A DNA stretch of 64,000 nucleotides from the NCBI RefSeq assembly GCF_901709675.1, contig NC_051095.1:6911956-6975955 (forward strand). The letters run 5' to 3'. The notes under the pieces were generated by a model that did not search any database, was not told the origin of the DNA, and saw only the letters and a list, made by a program, of their open reading frames with translations. Both the position numbers and the translations under genes were made by a program. Below are positions 45,481 through 56,732 of this stretch, piece by piece. Numbering within the stretch: position 1 is the stretch's first letter; each line of letters opens with the position of its first letter. This DNA comes from Syngnathus acus. Lineage: Eukaryota > Chordata > Actinopteri > Syngnathiformes > Syngnathidae.

Positions 45481-46879
45481 GTGTATTTTAAAATGAACTG
45501 ATATTTAATTGAAGTTCATCTGTCCCCATTCTCACATTCAAAATCTACACTTTGAACTAATTACACAGCGTTTAAATTGAGCATCGGCGTTAACACACAA
45601 TTTTCCACAGAAATGTCATTTTCTGTCGGAAATGGTAATATCTCTTGGCTTTACCATCAACATTAGTGTTGTTGTCAGCATCAGTTGTTCTCACCAGCCA
45701 CACCGGATCGCCTCAAACACGAGCAACGATATCAAATGGATCCATCCTCGAGCAGCCGATGGCGATCCATTTAAATGTTGATTGATTGTGATCGTCTGTA
45801 TTTCTGCAAGCCGTTGCTGTGACTGACCACTAATCGAAGACTTCATGAAGTGAAGAGGAAGAACTGGAAGACGAGCCGAAGTCATCAAGGATGTGTTCAC
45901 ACTTGTCACTTTTGATTCAAAACAGCTCCGTTTGCTATTGATCCAATTGTGTGTTTTTCTTTATGTTGTGTTAAGGTTAGGTGAGTTTTGTATACATACG
46001 AGCAGGCTAGGGTAGGGAAGGTTGGCTTTGTCTATCTGAATGAGATGCACACTTTTTACCGCAGGCGTCTTTATTTTATCCACAGGTACATATGAAATTG
46101 TAAATAGGGTTGAGTCTTGTTGTAAAATGTGTGTACGTACTATATTTTTATGTCTTGGCGTCTTGCTGTGTCTCACTCGCTTAAAACTGGAAATGGATTT
46201 TTCGGGGCTCGCGGTTCAGTTGATCCTGCCGTGCTCCTGCCCCAATCGATTGGTGCCTCTACAGAGGGGGGGCAGGCCAGGCTAAGCGAGGATTGGACTA
46301 AGCGAAGCCAATCCGTTTTGAAACCTGTAATGGGAAAACACCTTAAGTAAATTTAGCTTTTTCAAATGGAACAACGGCAAAACCTTTCACAGCTAAAGAA
46401 CAAGACTTTACTATTCAACCCACAAATGATTGCATCCTAGACGATAATAATAATTTCCACATAAAAACACAGCGTGAGCAAATGACTTGCATTTGGAAGT
46501 CTTTTCAAGCGCTGCATTTTTTCCAATAATAAGTAAAACTCCACATTATCGTCACCGTTCACTTAAACGTTTTCCGTTCGCCGACATTGTTTGCTTATTG
46601 CTTTTCTGACAGCCAACTTTCGCGTTCGTGAGAAACATAAACAGATGTCAACCTTCCATCCACCCACTGATACGCCATGTAAACAGTCGAACTGCTCTTC
46701 AACTTTAACTTTTTAACCAAACGCCCACTGCTAACAACCCAGCAGACAAGGTGTGGCTCGCTGCACATAGCGATGTGGTATACTACGTAAACAACTAGTG
46801 AACAAATATGGCGATTCCTAAAAAATACCAAAGTAGTTGACAACATACCCAATCTGACGATTGCCAGACTTAAGTTTTG
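45481..46879. other. Unique non-coding DNA
   Basis: No gene or transposon was recognised. Short frames on both strands lack domains. Confidence 0.5.
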
Positions 46880-47285
46880 TACAAAGTATTCCCCAACTAG
46901 TATAGTAGGAGCCGAGAATAAGACTCATACAAAACCAGTACCAGAGTAAACAAAAACACTGTTAACAATAACTATATTAGTATCATACTCCAACCAGACT
47001 ATAACCAGTTTAATAGCAGATTCTAAGTAGTCTCGAAGCACAATGTGAGTAAGCTATAACCATCTTAAAACCATCTTGTACCAGACTAGTACCACCTGAC
47101 TCAAATGACTAACTATAACCAGGCTAGTGTCAAACGGTACTGTAAATAGGCTACAATCAGAGTAGCCTATAACCGGACTTGTACCAGTCCAGTAGAATCT
47201 CACAACCAACCTAGTACCAGACTGGTAATACATTAGAACCAATCTAATATCACAGTAGTATAACCAGTCAAGTATAAAGCCAGAC
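46880..47285 (-). repeat. Degenerate tract, ACTATAACCAGACTAGTACC motif
   Basis: 'aaaccagtaccagag', 'ccaaccagactataaccag', 'aagctataaccatc', 'ttgtaccagactagtaccacc', 'actataaccaggctagt', 'cctataaccggacttgtaccag' and 'cctagtaccagactgg' recur. The reverse complement of this vocabulary fills 47820-48140, 49060-49290 and 49925-50335. Confidence 0.6.
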
Positions 47286-47819
47286 ACTTTTATTCCCATG
47301 GCTGTTTTGGGTTCAATCTTTACCTAAACCATGAGTCGCTCCATCTTCGGGGCTGCACGCGCCGTTGTTGTTGTCACACTTTTTTCCCACGGGAACGCCA
47401 CTTGATGTATTGATCATGTGACAAGCTGCTGCCGCCGCCACCATCAGCGCTTTCGCATTTCAAAGGCAGGAGATGAGATGTGCTAAAAATTGGACGACAC
47501 GTGTTGTCTCTGCGGCGGATGCTGATGATTAAAGGATACGTCCACAGATGAGAATCAAAAATGATTTTCATCTCATTGTAGTTGGCAGGGGGCGCTGGTG
47601 AGAAGCAAAATTACACATGACTGACAGCTCAGCAGATAGTGACAAAAACACTCGCACTTTATACAATAGAAGTACCATAAAAATTGTGGCGTGTCTGATT
47701 TTTTTTTTACAGTTCCTTAAGTTACGACACTAGCAGTATTTCAGATATTGCTTCTCCTTGAAAAGTAAAATCCTTTGACCTGATGACGATTGAACGTCAT
47801 TGTAAAAGTTACTAAATTA
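47286..47819. other. Unique spacer between opposed tracts, with a CTCF-like site
   Basis: No gene was recognised. The motif vocabulary switches strand across this spacer. A CTCF-like core lies at 47582-47595. Confidence 0.45.
47582..47595 (+). promoter_or_regulatory. CTCF-like core motif
   Basis: TTGGCAGGGGGCGC keeps every position of the CTCF core SYAGRKGGCRS (GCAGGGGGCGC) and deviates only in the three less constrained leading bases. It is followed by 'tggtg'. Forward orientation. Occupancy is an inference. Confidence 0.45.
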
Positions 47820-48140
47820 CTTTTTCTCTACTCTGGTATTGGTCTTGCACTGGTTTGGTTCTAGTTAGCTCTAAAACTGAGACTGGTATACAATTTGATT
47901 TTAGTCTAATTTCATACTGGGTCTGATGTTTGATAATGTGTGCTAGTCTAATCTGGTTTCATATGAGTCTTGTAGACTCATTTTAGTCAAGTAATTGTTT
48001 GGTTTTAGTTTGGTATTTTATACGAGTCTTGTAGACTCATTTTAGTCAAGTCGTTGTTTGGTTTTAGTTTGGTATTACCTGTTTGGTTATAGTCTGATAC
48101 TAATCTGGTACGAGTCAGGCAATATTGTTTGGTCTACCTA
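47820..48140 (+). repeat. Degenerate tract, GTCTGGTATTAGTTTGGTT motif, with a 59-bp duplication
   Basis: 'ctctggtattggtcttgcactggtttggttctag', 'gagactggtatac', 'ttatagtctgatactaatctggtacgag' and similar words recur. Within it a 59-bp segment starting near 47963 ('gagtcttgtagactcatttt...') is repeated almost exactly from about 48022. This shows that recent duplication has acted on the tract. Confidence 0.65.
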
Positions 48141-48218
48141 ATTGGTAATTGGTTTAAGTGTGCTTTCCTGTGGATGAGGCACATCAAGTGTGGTGCTGTC
48201 ATCTTCCGCTCATTCTCC

Positions 48219-48308
48219 ACTCTCTCTCTCTCTCGATCTCTCTCGCGATCTCTCTCTCTCGATCTCTCTCTCTCGATCTCTCTCTCTCATCTCTCTCTCT
48301 CATCTCTC

Positions 48309-48359
<51 letters not shown>
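48219..48359. repeat. (CT)n array with GAT and CAT interruptions
   Basis: About 140 bp of CT with periodic 'cgat' and 'cat' interruptions in its first half and pure CT in its last 45 bp. A polypurine strand of this kind can form triplex DNA in vitro. Confidence 0.95.
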
Positions 48360-48361
<2 letters not shown>

Positions 48362-48599
48362 GGTTCCGATGGGCTGGCGCCGGTCGGCTTGTGCGTGTAA
48401 GTGTCAGGCCGCAGTCACGGGGTGAGCAGCGTGGCAGCCATTTTGCGAACATCAACTCCCACCTGGCGCCAATTAGAGCTGCTGGCGGCGCTATTAAAAG
48501 AGATGTCGGGGGCACTGCTGACAGATGGCTTCACGCCGCCTATGTCCCTGCACAGTACGCCCACCATCACGCCCACACCTCACACCAATGCTAATAGCA
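48360..48599. other. Unique GC-rich block
   Basis: CpG-rich and free of simple repeats ('gctgctggcggcgctatt', 'gtggcagccattttg', a YY1-like word). No gene was recognised. Confidence 0.4.
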
Positions 48600-49059
48600 C
48601 ATAAGATACAGAACGCTGTACTGGATGATTTCCAGCGCACATATTACAGAACGTTTGATGAGGAGCTTCATGTTAAGCGTCTGTTTTGCTGACCGCCTGA
48701 ACTGGAGGCTTTTTTCTCATCTGGACCTCACAAAATTTAAAACACATTTCAGCACAAGATGATTCGGATGAGTTCTGTGAGTCTTAATAGTTTGTTTACA
48801 TTGTTCATATTTAATTTAAATCAGGTCTACTCCAGTGCAGTCCTCACATCTGTGGTCTCTTCTCAAGGTTTCTCATTTTCCCTAGTAAGATTTTTCCCTT
48901 GCCCTCCTGGGAGTTTAAGATCAGAGGATGTTTGAGAATATTTGTCAATTTTAACTTGTTAGTCACCTAGATGTTGAACAGAGGCTGAGATGTACCGAAG
49001 TCAAATTCCTTGTTTGGCATGCTCAAACAAGCCCAATAAAGATTCTTGAATCTTCTTGA
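48600..49059 (+). mobile_element. LINE 3' end (5'-truncated non-LTR retrotransposon)
   Basis: 'tctcaaggtttctcattttccctagtaag', 'ttttcccttgccctcctgggag', 'ttaagatcagaggatg', 'gatgtaccgaagtcaaattccttgtttggcatg' and 'cccaataaagattcttgaatcttcttgaatcttg' together form the 3' untranslated end typical of teleost LINEs, ending in AATAAAG plus a TTGAATC tail. The left border near 48600 is not sharply defined. The reverse-transcriptase part is absent, as expected of a truncated copy. Confidence 0.65.
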
Positions 49060-49290
49060 ATCTTGTTTGGTCCTAGTACTAACTGCTTCTAATCTGATTC
49101 TAGCGTCAATCTAAGATTTGTTTTTTGTTTGTTTAGTAGCAGTTTGGTAAATTACTGTTTTGGACTTGTACCAGTTTGACACAAGTCTGGGTTAACACTG
49201 GTTTACTTTTTGCCCGGTTCTTCCTTGCTCTAGTCGGTCTTGACTGATTCTACTGTAATTTGATAGAAGTGTATTTCGAGTTTGGTTCTT
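49060..49290 (+). repeat. Degenerate tract, GTCTGGTACTAGTTTGGTT motif (second block)
   Basis: 'ttggtcctagtactaactgcttctaatctgattctag', 'tggacttgtaccagtttgac' and 'ctagtcggtcttgactgattctactg' continue the vocabulary of 47820-48140 beyond the LINE. The LINE therefore probably inserted into the tract. Confidence 0.45.
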
Positions 49291-49924
49291 GGATTTATTT
49301 TCATGTGGTACAACTTCTTCTATACATGTACTTTGTACGAGTTTCAAAGCTGGATGTTAATAGCGTATATATTGCGACCTTGTGCTTCCTGAAGATGCTA
49401 ACTCCCGTTGCGGTGTTTTTTCAAACTTGGTGAGAGGAAGTTGAGCAAACTTTTGGCGTGTTTGTGCGAGTGTGGCACGGCAGTTAGCAGGAAGTTCAAG
49501 TGTATTTAAGTTTCTGCGTTCCACGCCACAGAACCTTTTCTTCCCTGCGGAGTTTGAGACGGACGTAGCGCCGCCCTGGAGAGCATCCCGGGCTCTGCGC
49601 CTTATCTCCGTCAGGCACATGTCCCCCCCCCCCCTTGCCCCTGAGGGAAATCACGCCGCCTGCACCTTGGGCGGCGCACAGGTGACAAGGAGTCTTTGTG
49701 TGCCCGACGCCAATCAGCCCAGCGCAGTCACAAGTCACCAGAGAACCCACTCAGTGCTTTTGCGTGAAACTCACACAGTTAACAAACTGAACTCTTCACA
49801 CACTCGTATAACTTTTTACTGTTCTATTTCATCAACTCTGATTGGACTTTCTTGCCCACATACGTGTCTGTACTACTTTGTTTCATGTGTACTAAACGCC
49901 TTGGCCTAGCTGTAGGTTAATTTG
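49291..49924. other. Unique non-coding DNA
   Basis: A 145-codon frame at 49472-49909 has no domain, and no splice signals frame it. A C-run lies at 49623-49634. Confidence 0.45.
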
Positions 49925-50335
49925 AGTCTTTAGACCTAGTCTAGCTCTAGACCAAAATCTAGAAACTGAAATTAGCATAATTAGCTAACTTTGATGCTGG
50001 TACTAATCAGGTTTTACGAATTTACACAAGACTGCGCCGTGGTTTTACTCTGGTACTAGACTGATTCAAAGAGTGAGCTAGTTTTAGCTATGAGCTAGTT
50101 CTGGGTGTAATATTGGTACGAGGCTCATTTACGTTGGGTTCAGTCTGGGTCTAGTCATTATCCTCATCTGATTCTAGCCTTTTTGTAGTGCGACGAGTTT
50201 AATCCACATTTGATTTTTGTCCTAATCTAATCTGGCACTTTTCTGGTACTAGCACTCTTACAATTTTAGTTTCACTGGTTGCAGTCTGGTTTCAGTCAAT
50301 TTCTAGTCTGGTAATAGTCTGATTCAAATCAGATT
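49925..50335 (+). repeat. Degenerate tract, GTCTGGTACTAGTTTGGTT motif (third block)
   Basis: 'gagtctttagacctagtctagctctagacc', 'ctctggtactagactgattc', 'tctagtctggtaatagtctgattc' and similar words recur through about 410 bp in the same orientation as 47820-48140. Confidence 0.55.
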
Positions 50336-50345
50336 ACAAAAAAAA

Positions 50346-50399
50346 GTAAAAAATTATTAAAATATACGGCATGTAAAAAATTATTAAAATATACGGCAT
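50346..50399. repeat. Exact 27-bp tandem duplication
   Basis: The unit beginning GTAAAAAATTATTAAAATAT and ending ACGGCAT occurs twice without a mismatch. It lies directly after the motif tract and shows very recent local duplication. Confidence 0.9.
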
Positions 50400-51189
50400 G
50401 AAAAAGTCATGAAAATAATTTCTGTTTAATTTCGACCTAAATTATAAAATGACATTTTAAGACTTTTTTTTTTTTTTTCAAAAGAATTGAGGTGGTTAGT
50501 GCGGTGGTCAAGGCGGATGTTGGCGGTGGTGGTCGGGACGAGGCATGAGCCAGCAGGAAGGCCGTTGCTGCGGTAACAAAGACTAATAACAACAAAGTCT
50601 ACTCATGAATTATTGAAAGCTCCTGCTTTATTGGAGCTGTTCAAAGATGCACATGTACGCACACGCTTGCACACACACAACATACAAACAGGCCAAACAT
50701 CAATTATGCAGCACCGCCCCCCCTCACCCGGACCCCCCTTGGTCCCCTCAAAGTATTCTTCCTTCACTTTAATTGGACTGGTGGTCTGGGGCATGAGCTT
50801 GACTGGAGGGGGCGGGAGTGAGGGTTGTATAATCTACCAGGGGGGAGTATTGATACAGGGGGAGGTATTGATCGCTTGTCTATGTGGAGCCATCCATAAG
50901 GACATGCTGGGTGCACACACGCACGCACTCACAAAGTTCATTTAGTATGGCAAGAAGAAGCATTAATTGGCAATAAGCTAATTTCATCATCATGCTCCAC
51001 CCACCCACATAATAAATGTCAATCAAATTGTATATTCTTGGCATTTCATCCATCTGTCTAGCAAACAAGGTTCAAATTTGGTAGCAACCACGCAACATTT
51101 CTTGCACAAATGCAATAAGTCTTTAAAGTACTTCTTGAAATTGCCAGCTATACAATTTAGAGACAATTTACTCTAAATTGTCTGCTTCA
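50400..51189. other. Unique DNA with G-rich patch
   Basis: No gene was recognised. GTTGCTGCGGTAAC at 50564-50577 resembles an X-box. Closely spaced G-runs at 50805-50826 could form a G-quadruplex. 'ggggggagtattgataca' and 'gggggaggtattgatcg' at 50839-50876 are a two-copy 18-bp tandem. Confidence 0.4.
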
Positions 51190-51590
51190 AAACATTATGG
51201 CCGTCCTCTGTCTGTTTTTGTGATTGCTTATTGAGCCTTTTTTTGTCTTATTATGCAAGACATGTATATTAAATTTCATCTTGCTGAGTCAAACTAGCTT
51301 CAAGGGATGAAATAAGTTTGTTTTTGATGGAGCTCCAAGGAGAGGATTTTTTTTCCTCCTTCAAACCAGAATGGCAGACTGTGTTTTACAAAGAAGGGTT
51401 TTAAGATTTTATTTTTGCTCATGGGTCAACTAAGTTTAGACGTTAACACATTTTCTGAGGTTAAGTCAAGTTGAAATTTTAAAATCAGGTGAATGAATAT
51501 AATGGCCTGGAAACTTTGGTTCTGAACCAAGATGGCAGTCTTCCTGTATTTTTTAGCTATAGCATCATCAGCAACCTCCACTTGCAAATA
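51190..51590 (+). repeat. Two units of the AAAATGGCTGAC-type repeat
   Basis: 'acattatggccgtcctctgtc', 'aagacatgtatattaaatttcatcttgctgagtcaaac', 'tcaaaccagaatggcagactg', 'gctcatgggtcaactaag' and 'gaaccaagatggcagtcttcctg' give the family's phrase order twice or more. Non-coding. Confidence 0.6.
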
Positions 51591-51603
51591 ATGACCCCCC
51601 CCC

Positions 51604-51762
<159 letters not shown>

Positions 51763-53257
51763 GTGCATTGCATTCAAAATGAACCAAAATAGTATTGCGT
51801 CACCAGCACCACAACTTAGACCTCCTCCCAGCTGGTCTTAGGTCTCGTCTACTTTCAGTCACCAAAGGGTCAGGTGTGGCCCCAGCATGGCACGGTCTTC
51901 CAATTTCCAAACCACGTTAAACTAGACATTGCGTCGAGCGCACGTGCGCTATGTTGGAAAATAGAGCCCCAAGGTCTCATTAGATGGTGCACCACTATCC
52001 ATTGAGAGTATATTTGAATCTTATTGTGTAATGTCGTGGTTTTTTTTCCGAGCACTCTCCGGAAATGATAAGATATGCATGTTTTCATATTTCATTGTGC
52101 GTTTTGGTCTCGTTGGTTAATCTAAAACACATTTGACCTGCCGGCCCCCCTGGGCTGCTCTTCTCGAGGCGGCAAGATGGAAGCTGAGAGTCCAAAGTGC
52201 AACTCGTTAGCTGACTCGGAGTTTCCGAGGCGCATTCATATTCATGTTTTTGTCTCGCGCAAATCAATAGGCCACGGCGAAATTTGATGATATTAAAACA
52301 TAACAATATTAGCGCGTGGGCGAGAACGCTTTCAATGCTGCTTGCCGCTGCTTCTTCTTCCTTCTCTTTCTCCTCCTCCTCTTCGAATGCACGGCAAGAT
52401 CACATTTCAGCACCTTTGCCATCCGGCGGGAATGCTTCTTTGCTTTTGGGAGCAGATAAGCCCGGATGATCCGCAACAATAAATAGATCAGTGAACACCG
52501 CCCCCCCCCCCCCCCTTATCACCAATCCTCCTCCCAATCCAACCCCCCTATCCTCTAATCTGTGCAATTTGCCAAGGATGATCAAATTTTCATGAGCGCG
52601 AGAAACGATGGGAGCCTTGCATGGATTATCCGGACAAATGTGGACAAACCACGCTCATGTTTTTTACAGTTTTTGTTTTGTTTTGACATTTGGATGGAAA
52701 TCTGAGCAGAAATTACTCTTGTCATGTAAAACTCAGAGTTGTCGAAGTCATTTATCTTTTACCCAAACAAGTTCCAACTCTGATTCACACGTCGGTGAAA
52801 TAGTTTCTAGTACACCAAATATGTGACTTCTGAAAATGTTGTCGTTGATGTTAGCAAGAAAAAACATTCAGTGGATCTGCTGTCATCTTTATTGAAATGA
52901 TTTGAAAAGTCACTGAATAAAAAAAATCCCACTCCCCCACCAGATTGGCTTTGGTTTTTGCGATAGTCCACATTTTAGTTGAAGGAAAGTTCTAAGAATG
53001 ACATTGGTATTCTCTGTATGCTCCAACCTTGATGAGCCTGTACATATCTGTCTTTTCAAGCAAGTCCATACAGTTCTCTTTCATTTCTGATGCAAAATCA
53101 TGAAGACGGCAATCATTATCACAGAGAGTCTTGCACATACAAATCATGTTTCATGTAAAATCAAGCAAAAAGTTAAATTACTGGGCAATATTACGAGTAA
53201 AAAGGAGACAGCAAAGCCCACTTTTAAGCACATATTGTATATTGTAACCTGTCAAGG

Positions 53258-53264
<7 letters not shown>
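51763..53264. other. Unique non-coding DNA with a C-run
   Basis: No gene was recognised. A 15-base C homopolymer lies at 52501-52515. A purine/pyrimidine skewed patch ('cttcttcttccttctctttctcctcc') lies at 52350-52385. Confidence 0.45.

Positions 53265-53338
<74 letters not shown>
53265..53338. repeat. (TA)n array, about 37 units
   Basis: Pure TA repeat of about 74 bp. It can extrude as a cruciform and is a likely site of length polymorphism. Confidence 0.95.
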
Positions 53339-53339
<1 letters not shown>

Positions 53340-53475
53340 TTTTTCTTTTCAATATTAAATAATATAATAAACAGAAGTACATTTTTCTACAGGCGCATTT
53401 ATTTCTTTTCTCTCTGTGAAAGTCAAACAGTCTATTCGAATCCCTCAAAGCAACTTGTTGATCTTTTTCCAACAG

Positions 53476-53530
53476 GTGAGCAAAACGCCCCACCAGCATT
53501 GTCCAGTGTTGCCGTGACAACAATGAGCAA
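53476..53530 (+). CDS. Candidate 55-nt internal exon (weak)
   Basis: The stretch follows a pyrimidine-rich acceptor-like string ending 'tttttccaacag' and ends at 'gagcaa|gtaagt', a near-perfect donor. One frame is open across it and would give about 18 residues (EQNAPPALSSVAVTTMS-like). Fifty-five bases would shift phase. I do not recognise the peptide. The DNA just downstream (53560-53810) is unusually free of simple repeats, as in introns near exons. Acceptor and donor pairs at this spacing also occur by chance, so this is only a pointer. Confidence 0.18.
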
Positions 53531-54315
53531 GTAAGTACAAAAAAAAAACCACAAAAGACTTCATACACATGACGTCAATTACCACGCGGCCATGAGATTG
53601 ATTGTCCCGGCGTAACGTGGCATGACACAGAAAACATCAGGCAACAATTAGGCGTACGTCGATGCCGCCTGCCGGTACGCTAATTCATCTGTCATCATCC
53701 CATCTTTCCCGCTAGAATCGGGCTGACAGAGCGCGCCCGGTATCAGTCACATGGCATTAATTTTCCTGCTGCCTTCCATTAGAGCCATTCCCTCAACGAT
53801 GCAGGAGCACTGTTTATATAAATATATACCGGGGGTTCTCGGTTTACGATGTTGATCTGTTCCTACGCGCCGGTGACGTAAACCGAATTTTGGTGTAAAT
53901 TGGAACAGTAATTCATATTCTCCGTGCAGCCCATGGACATATGATAATCCATCACGACTATGTTAAGACAATGTATTCTTGTTTCACTCTCAATATGTGT
54001 GATAGGTTTTATGAAGATGTTTGCAGACTGTTATAGGCTGCTGTCATGTGCTTGCCACAAAGCTGAGTCCCCATTCCAGATAAAGTCACTTTTAATAAGT
54101 AGACATAAAGTCACTTTTAATGATATTTGAGCTGTTTGCTTTTTGTGGGCCTCCTCTTCCCGGAGACGCGCGTATGCTTGACTTGGAAGACGAGCCTCCT
54201 GACAGCTCAGCCGAGCATTACCGGCTTTCACCTGGAGAGTCTGGGGATGCTGGTCTCTTGGGGTGGGATCGGTGGTCTCAGGGGGTCCAAGTCTTCTTTT
54301 TAGCTTCAGATTCTT
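53531..54315. other. Unique non-coding DNA
   Basis: No gene was recognised. 53560-53810 has a complex sequence with 'attaggcgtacgtcgatgccg' and 'gtacgctaattcatctgtcatc' and could be a conserved element. Confidence 0.4.
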
Positions 54316-54398
54316 TCTCCGCCGTCATATCAATGAAAGAAAAAAGAAAAAAATATATATATATAATTTTTTTTCTTTCATCGATATGACGGCGGAGA
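54316..54398. repeat. 30-bp inverted repeat with AT-rich loop
   Basis: Arm 54316-54345 (TCTCCGCCGTCATATCAATG plus a purine tail) and arm 54369-54398 are reverse complements with a single mismatch, separated by a 23-base loop rich in TA. The right arm runs straight into (TA)n at 54397-54422. It could be a cruciform, a snap-back duplication or a foldback element. No target duplication was seen. Confidence 0.85.
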
Positions 54399-55696
54399 TA
54401 TATATATATATATATATATATAAAATGATCTTAAATTGTCACCCATCTTTTCATAAACTCAGCCCTTACGTTCGTTTAAGACTGAATTCACTTTGGTAGT
54501 TTCTAAACGTGTCACCTTCACTTTAGGACTAAATTAATTTTCCTGGTTACAAAATCGTAACGGCTACGTTCACTAAAGTCTCAGTTACCCAAGTCATAGA
54601 CTAAAAAGTATCTTCAACATATAGAATTTATTTTATTGAATTCAGAGAATTCAATCTGTTATTTGTGGAATGTGAAATGAGGAGCAAAAGTGACTTGTTT
54701 TTATTCATCTCAGAGGGCAGAGGTTGTCCACTTGCTGTCGACTGAAAATGTCATTATAATTATCATTTGTGTCATAGATTTGTTTGATTCAACATCCATC
54801 CGACCATATAGTTGTGATGTTGTTTTCAGACTGTGTTCCAAATTGACTTTGTCCAGAAGTTCTCAGTTAAAAACTCTGTAGGATCAAACCAAGCTTTGGG
54901 GTTCACCCGGAGTCCTTTAGAAACTTGTCTTTGAGTCTTCCGTTCTCAAAACTTGCTGGAGAGTCTTTCTTCATCGGGCCAGGCGTTAATAAGTGCACTA
55001 ATTATGTGGGGGGGTGACAAAAAGAAGAGAAGCGACAGCGAGACGGCGTCCGAAGATTGCTCCGTGCCGCTGACATCTTGGCGACGGCGAGCAGGGCTGA
55101 CAGTGACACTTCTTCTTCTTCGCTCGGCGAGGAAATTAAATGTCAAGCACTGGCGACTTGATTGGGGCTAAATTGGGAGTCAATTGTGTCCGAGCCCAGG
55201 ATGGTCCAGACGGCGTTCTCGCTTTCGCCGATAAAAGACCACTTGGACGAAAAAGGACCTTCAGAGAACAATCCTCCGCTTTCCTTCCTCGACCTCTATC
55301 ATCTTCCTCCGTGGCTGTTTTATGGCCGCGTGTCGCCGTGGAGGCTGAAAACAAACAGTGGGCCAGCAAGGACAGTAAATAATTTGGTTCATAATAAAAG
55401 TATGACTCACGTTCACATAAGAAATGATCTCACAATGATGGTATGATTATGTGATGTTTCCCTAGTTCTCTTGTCGCCAAGGGAAGCTAAATAAACCAAA
55501 CCTCATCTTCTGTGAACCCAACTGAGCCCAACATAACATAACCTGGAAAAAATGTAATCTTGACTAACCTAAGTAACAATAAATAAGTTTGTCATGAATT
55601 GATTTGGTTTAGATTTGATATTTTTAGCTCGTGCTCCATGTTCACGGCTCATCAAGGTTTTTGTTTCCACCTGTCCCTGCGCCAACCCATCAGCAC
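54399..55696. other. Unique non-coding DNA
   Basis: A short (TA)n lies at 54397-54422. Otherwise no gene or transposon was recognised. A GC-richer patch at 55020-55370 has frames on both strands without domains. Confidence 0.45.
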
Positions 55697-55754
55697 ACGA
55701 GACAACGAGGCACACCCGGGCCAAAAACGTGGTAGGTGTGCTTCGTTGTCTCGT
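55697..55754. repeat. 20-bp hairpin with 18-nt loop
   Basis: ACGAGACAACGAGGCACACC (55697-55716) pairs with GGTGTGCTTCGTTGTCTCGT (55735-55754). All 20 positions pair if one G-U wobble is allowed (one mismatch as DNA). The stem is shorter than a typical microRNA precursor, which needs about 30 bp or more, and no extension was found outside it. Confidence 0.75.
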
Positions 55755-56732
55755 CAGTTGTCTTGTATTTAGTTCTCGGCTTCCTTTCAATCTGTTTCTC
55801 CATCTGTCATGTGTTGTGTCTTGTATCCACTCGAGGTTTTGCTCCTTAGTGTTTCATCACTTGCTTTTCTGGGACTTTGTTCAGTCATCCAGAATTTCCA
55901 ATTGATTAGTTTTGTTTGTCTTTTGAAAATAAACGCCACACGAGCTGTCTTTTTGCCAATTTGACCAACAATCTAGACTAACATGACCCGACATTGCCTA
56001 AACTAATCTGATTTATCATATTTCAGTGTACTCTAATAATGTAAACAAATGTGATCAGCTCTCACTCATCCGTTAGCCCCCAGGCATGTGGAGCGGTTCC
56101 GTGTTGGTTTTGTTGGATTGGGATTAGGCCGCATCCTCGGGACTATGCAATCATCCTTTGAGTGCTCAATTAGCGTCAGTTTTGCCAAACTTCTAGCGTT
56201 TGAGGCCCTAGTGTTCACTGACGGGGTCATACGCATTAAATCCAGATTAGTTATCACCGCTCCAGCGACCAGTCGGCGCGTGCCGCTAATCCGAACGTAG
56301 GCGGCTTGCCGTTTGGGGACTTGTGGCGTGTTTGATAAGAGCGGAAGGCCAAAGTCGTGCATGATGATATCGTTTGCTGCCGGATGATGCGTCCTGCTGG
56401 GAGATGACATACACCCGCGAGACGCTGATGGCCGAGTGATAATGACCGTACGAGCTAATGCCGTCCTGGAGAAGTGATCAAGTCCTCTGAACAGGATGAT
56501 GAGGTCATACACATTTACATGTAAAAGGGATAATAGAGAAGTGAACCAGACGGTGGCGCTATGATGAAGTTATAAAGTACGATTATGGAAAAGCACTGAT
56601 GTACGAAGGAACTGACGTAGTTCTAATGAAATACTTTGAAAATTTCTGGCCAATGATGATTTACAAATAAGATGACAACATCCTTGTGAAATATCTACTT
56701 GTGTGACAAAATTTTGGTGAAGGGATTACATA
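55755..56732. other. Unique DNA with a weak CTCF-like site
   Basis: No gene was recognised. CCAGACGGTGGCGC at 56546-56559 matches 12 of 14 CTCF core positions. The block 56240-56510 is CpG-rich and free of repeats. A 148-codon minus-strand frame (56066-56512) covers it but shows no domain. Confidence 0.4.
56546..56559 (+). promoter_or_regulatory. CTCF-like core motif (weak)
   Basis: It has the G-R-K-GGC-RS part of the CTCF core but departs at the Y and A positions before it. Forward orientation. Low-confidence site. Confidence 0.25.

Noticed and set aside
55697-55754. microRNA precursor
   Set aside because: The stem is only 20 bp and does not extend below the loop-proximal helix, which is too short for Drosha/Dicer processing of a canonical precursor.
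56066-56512. 148-codon minus-strand frame in a CpG-rich block
   Set aside because: Stop codons are rarer in GC-richer DNA. No motif, and the plus strand is open over part of the same stretch, which points to composition rather than selection.
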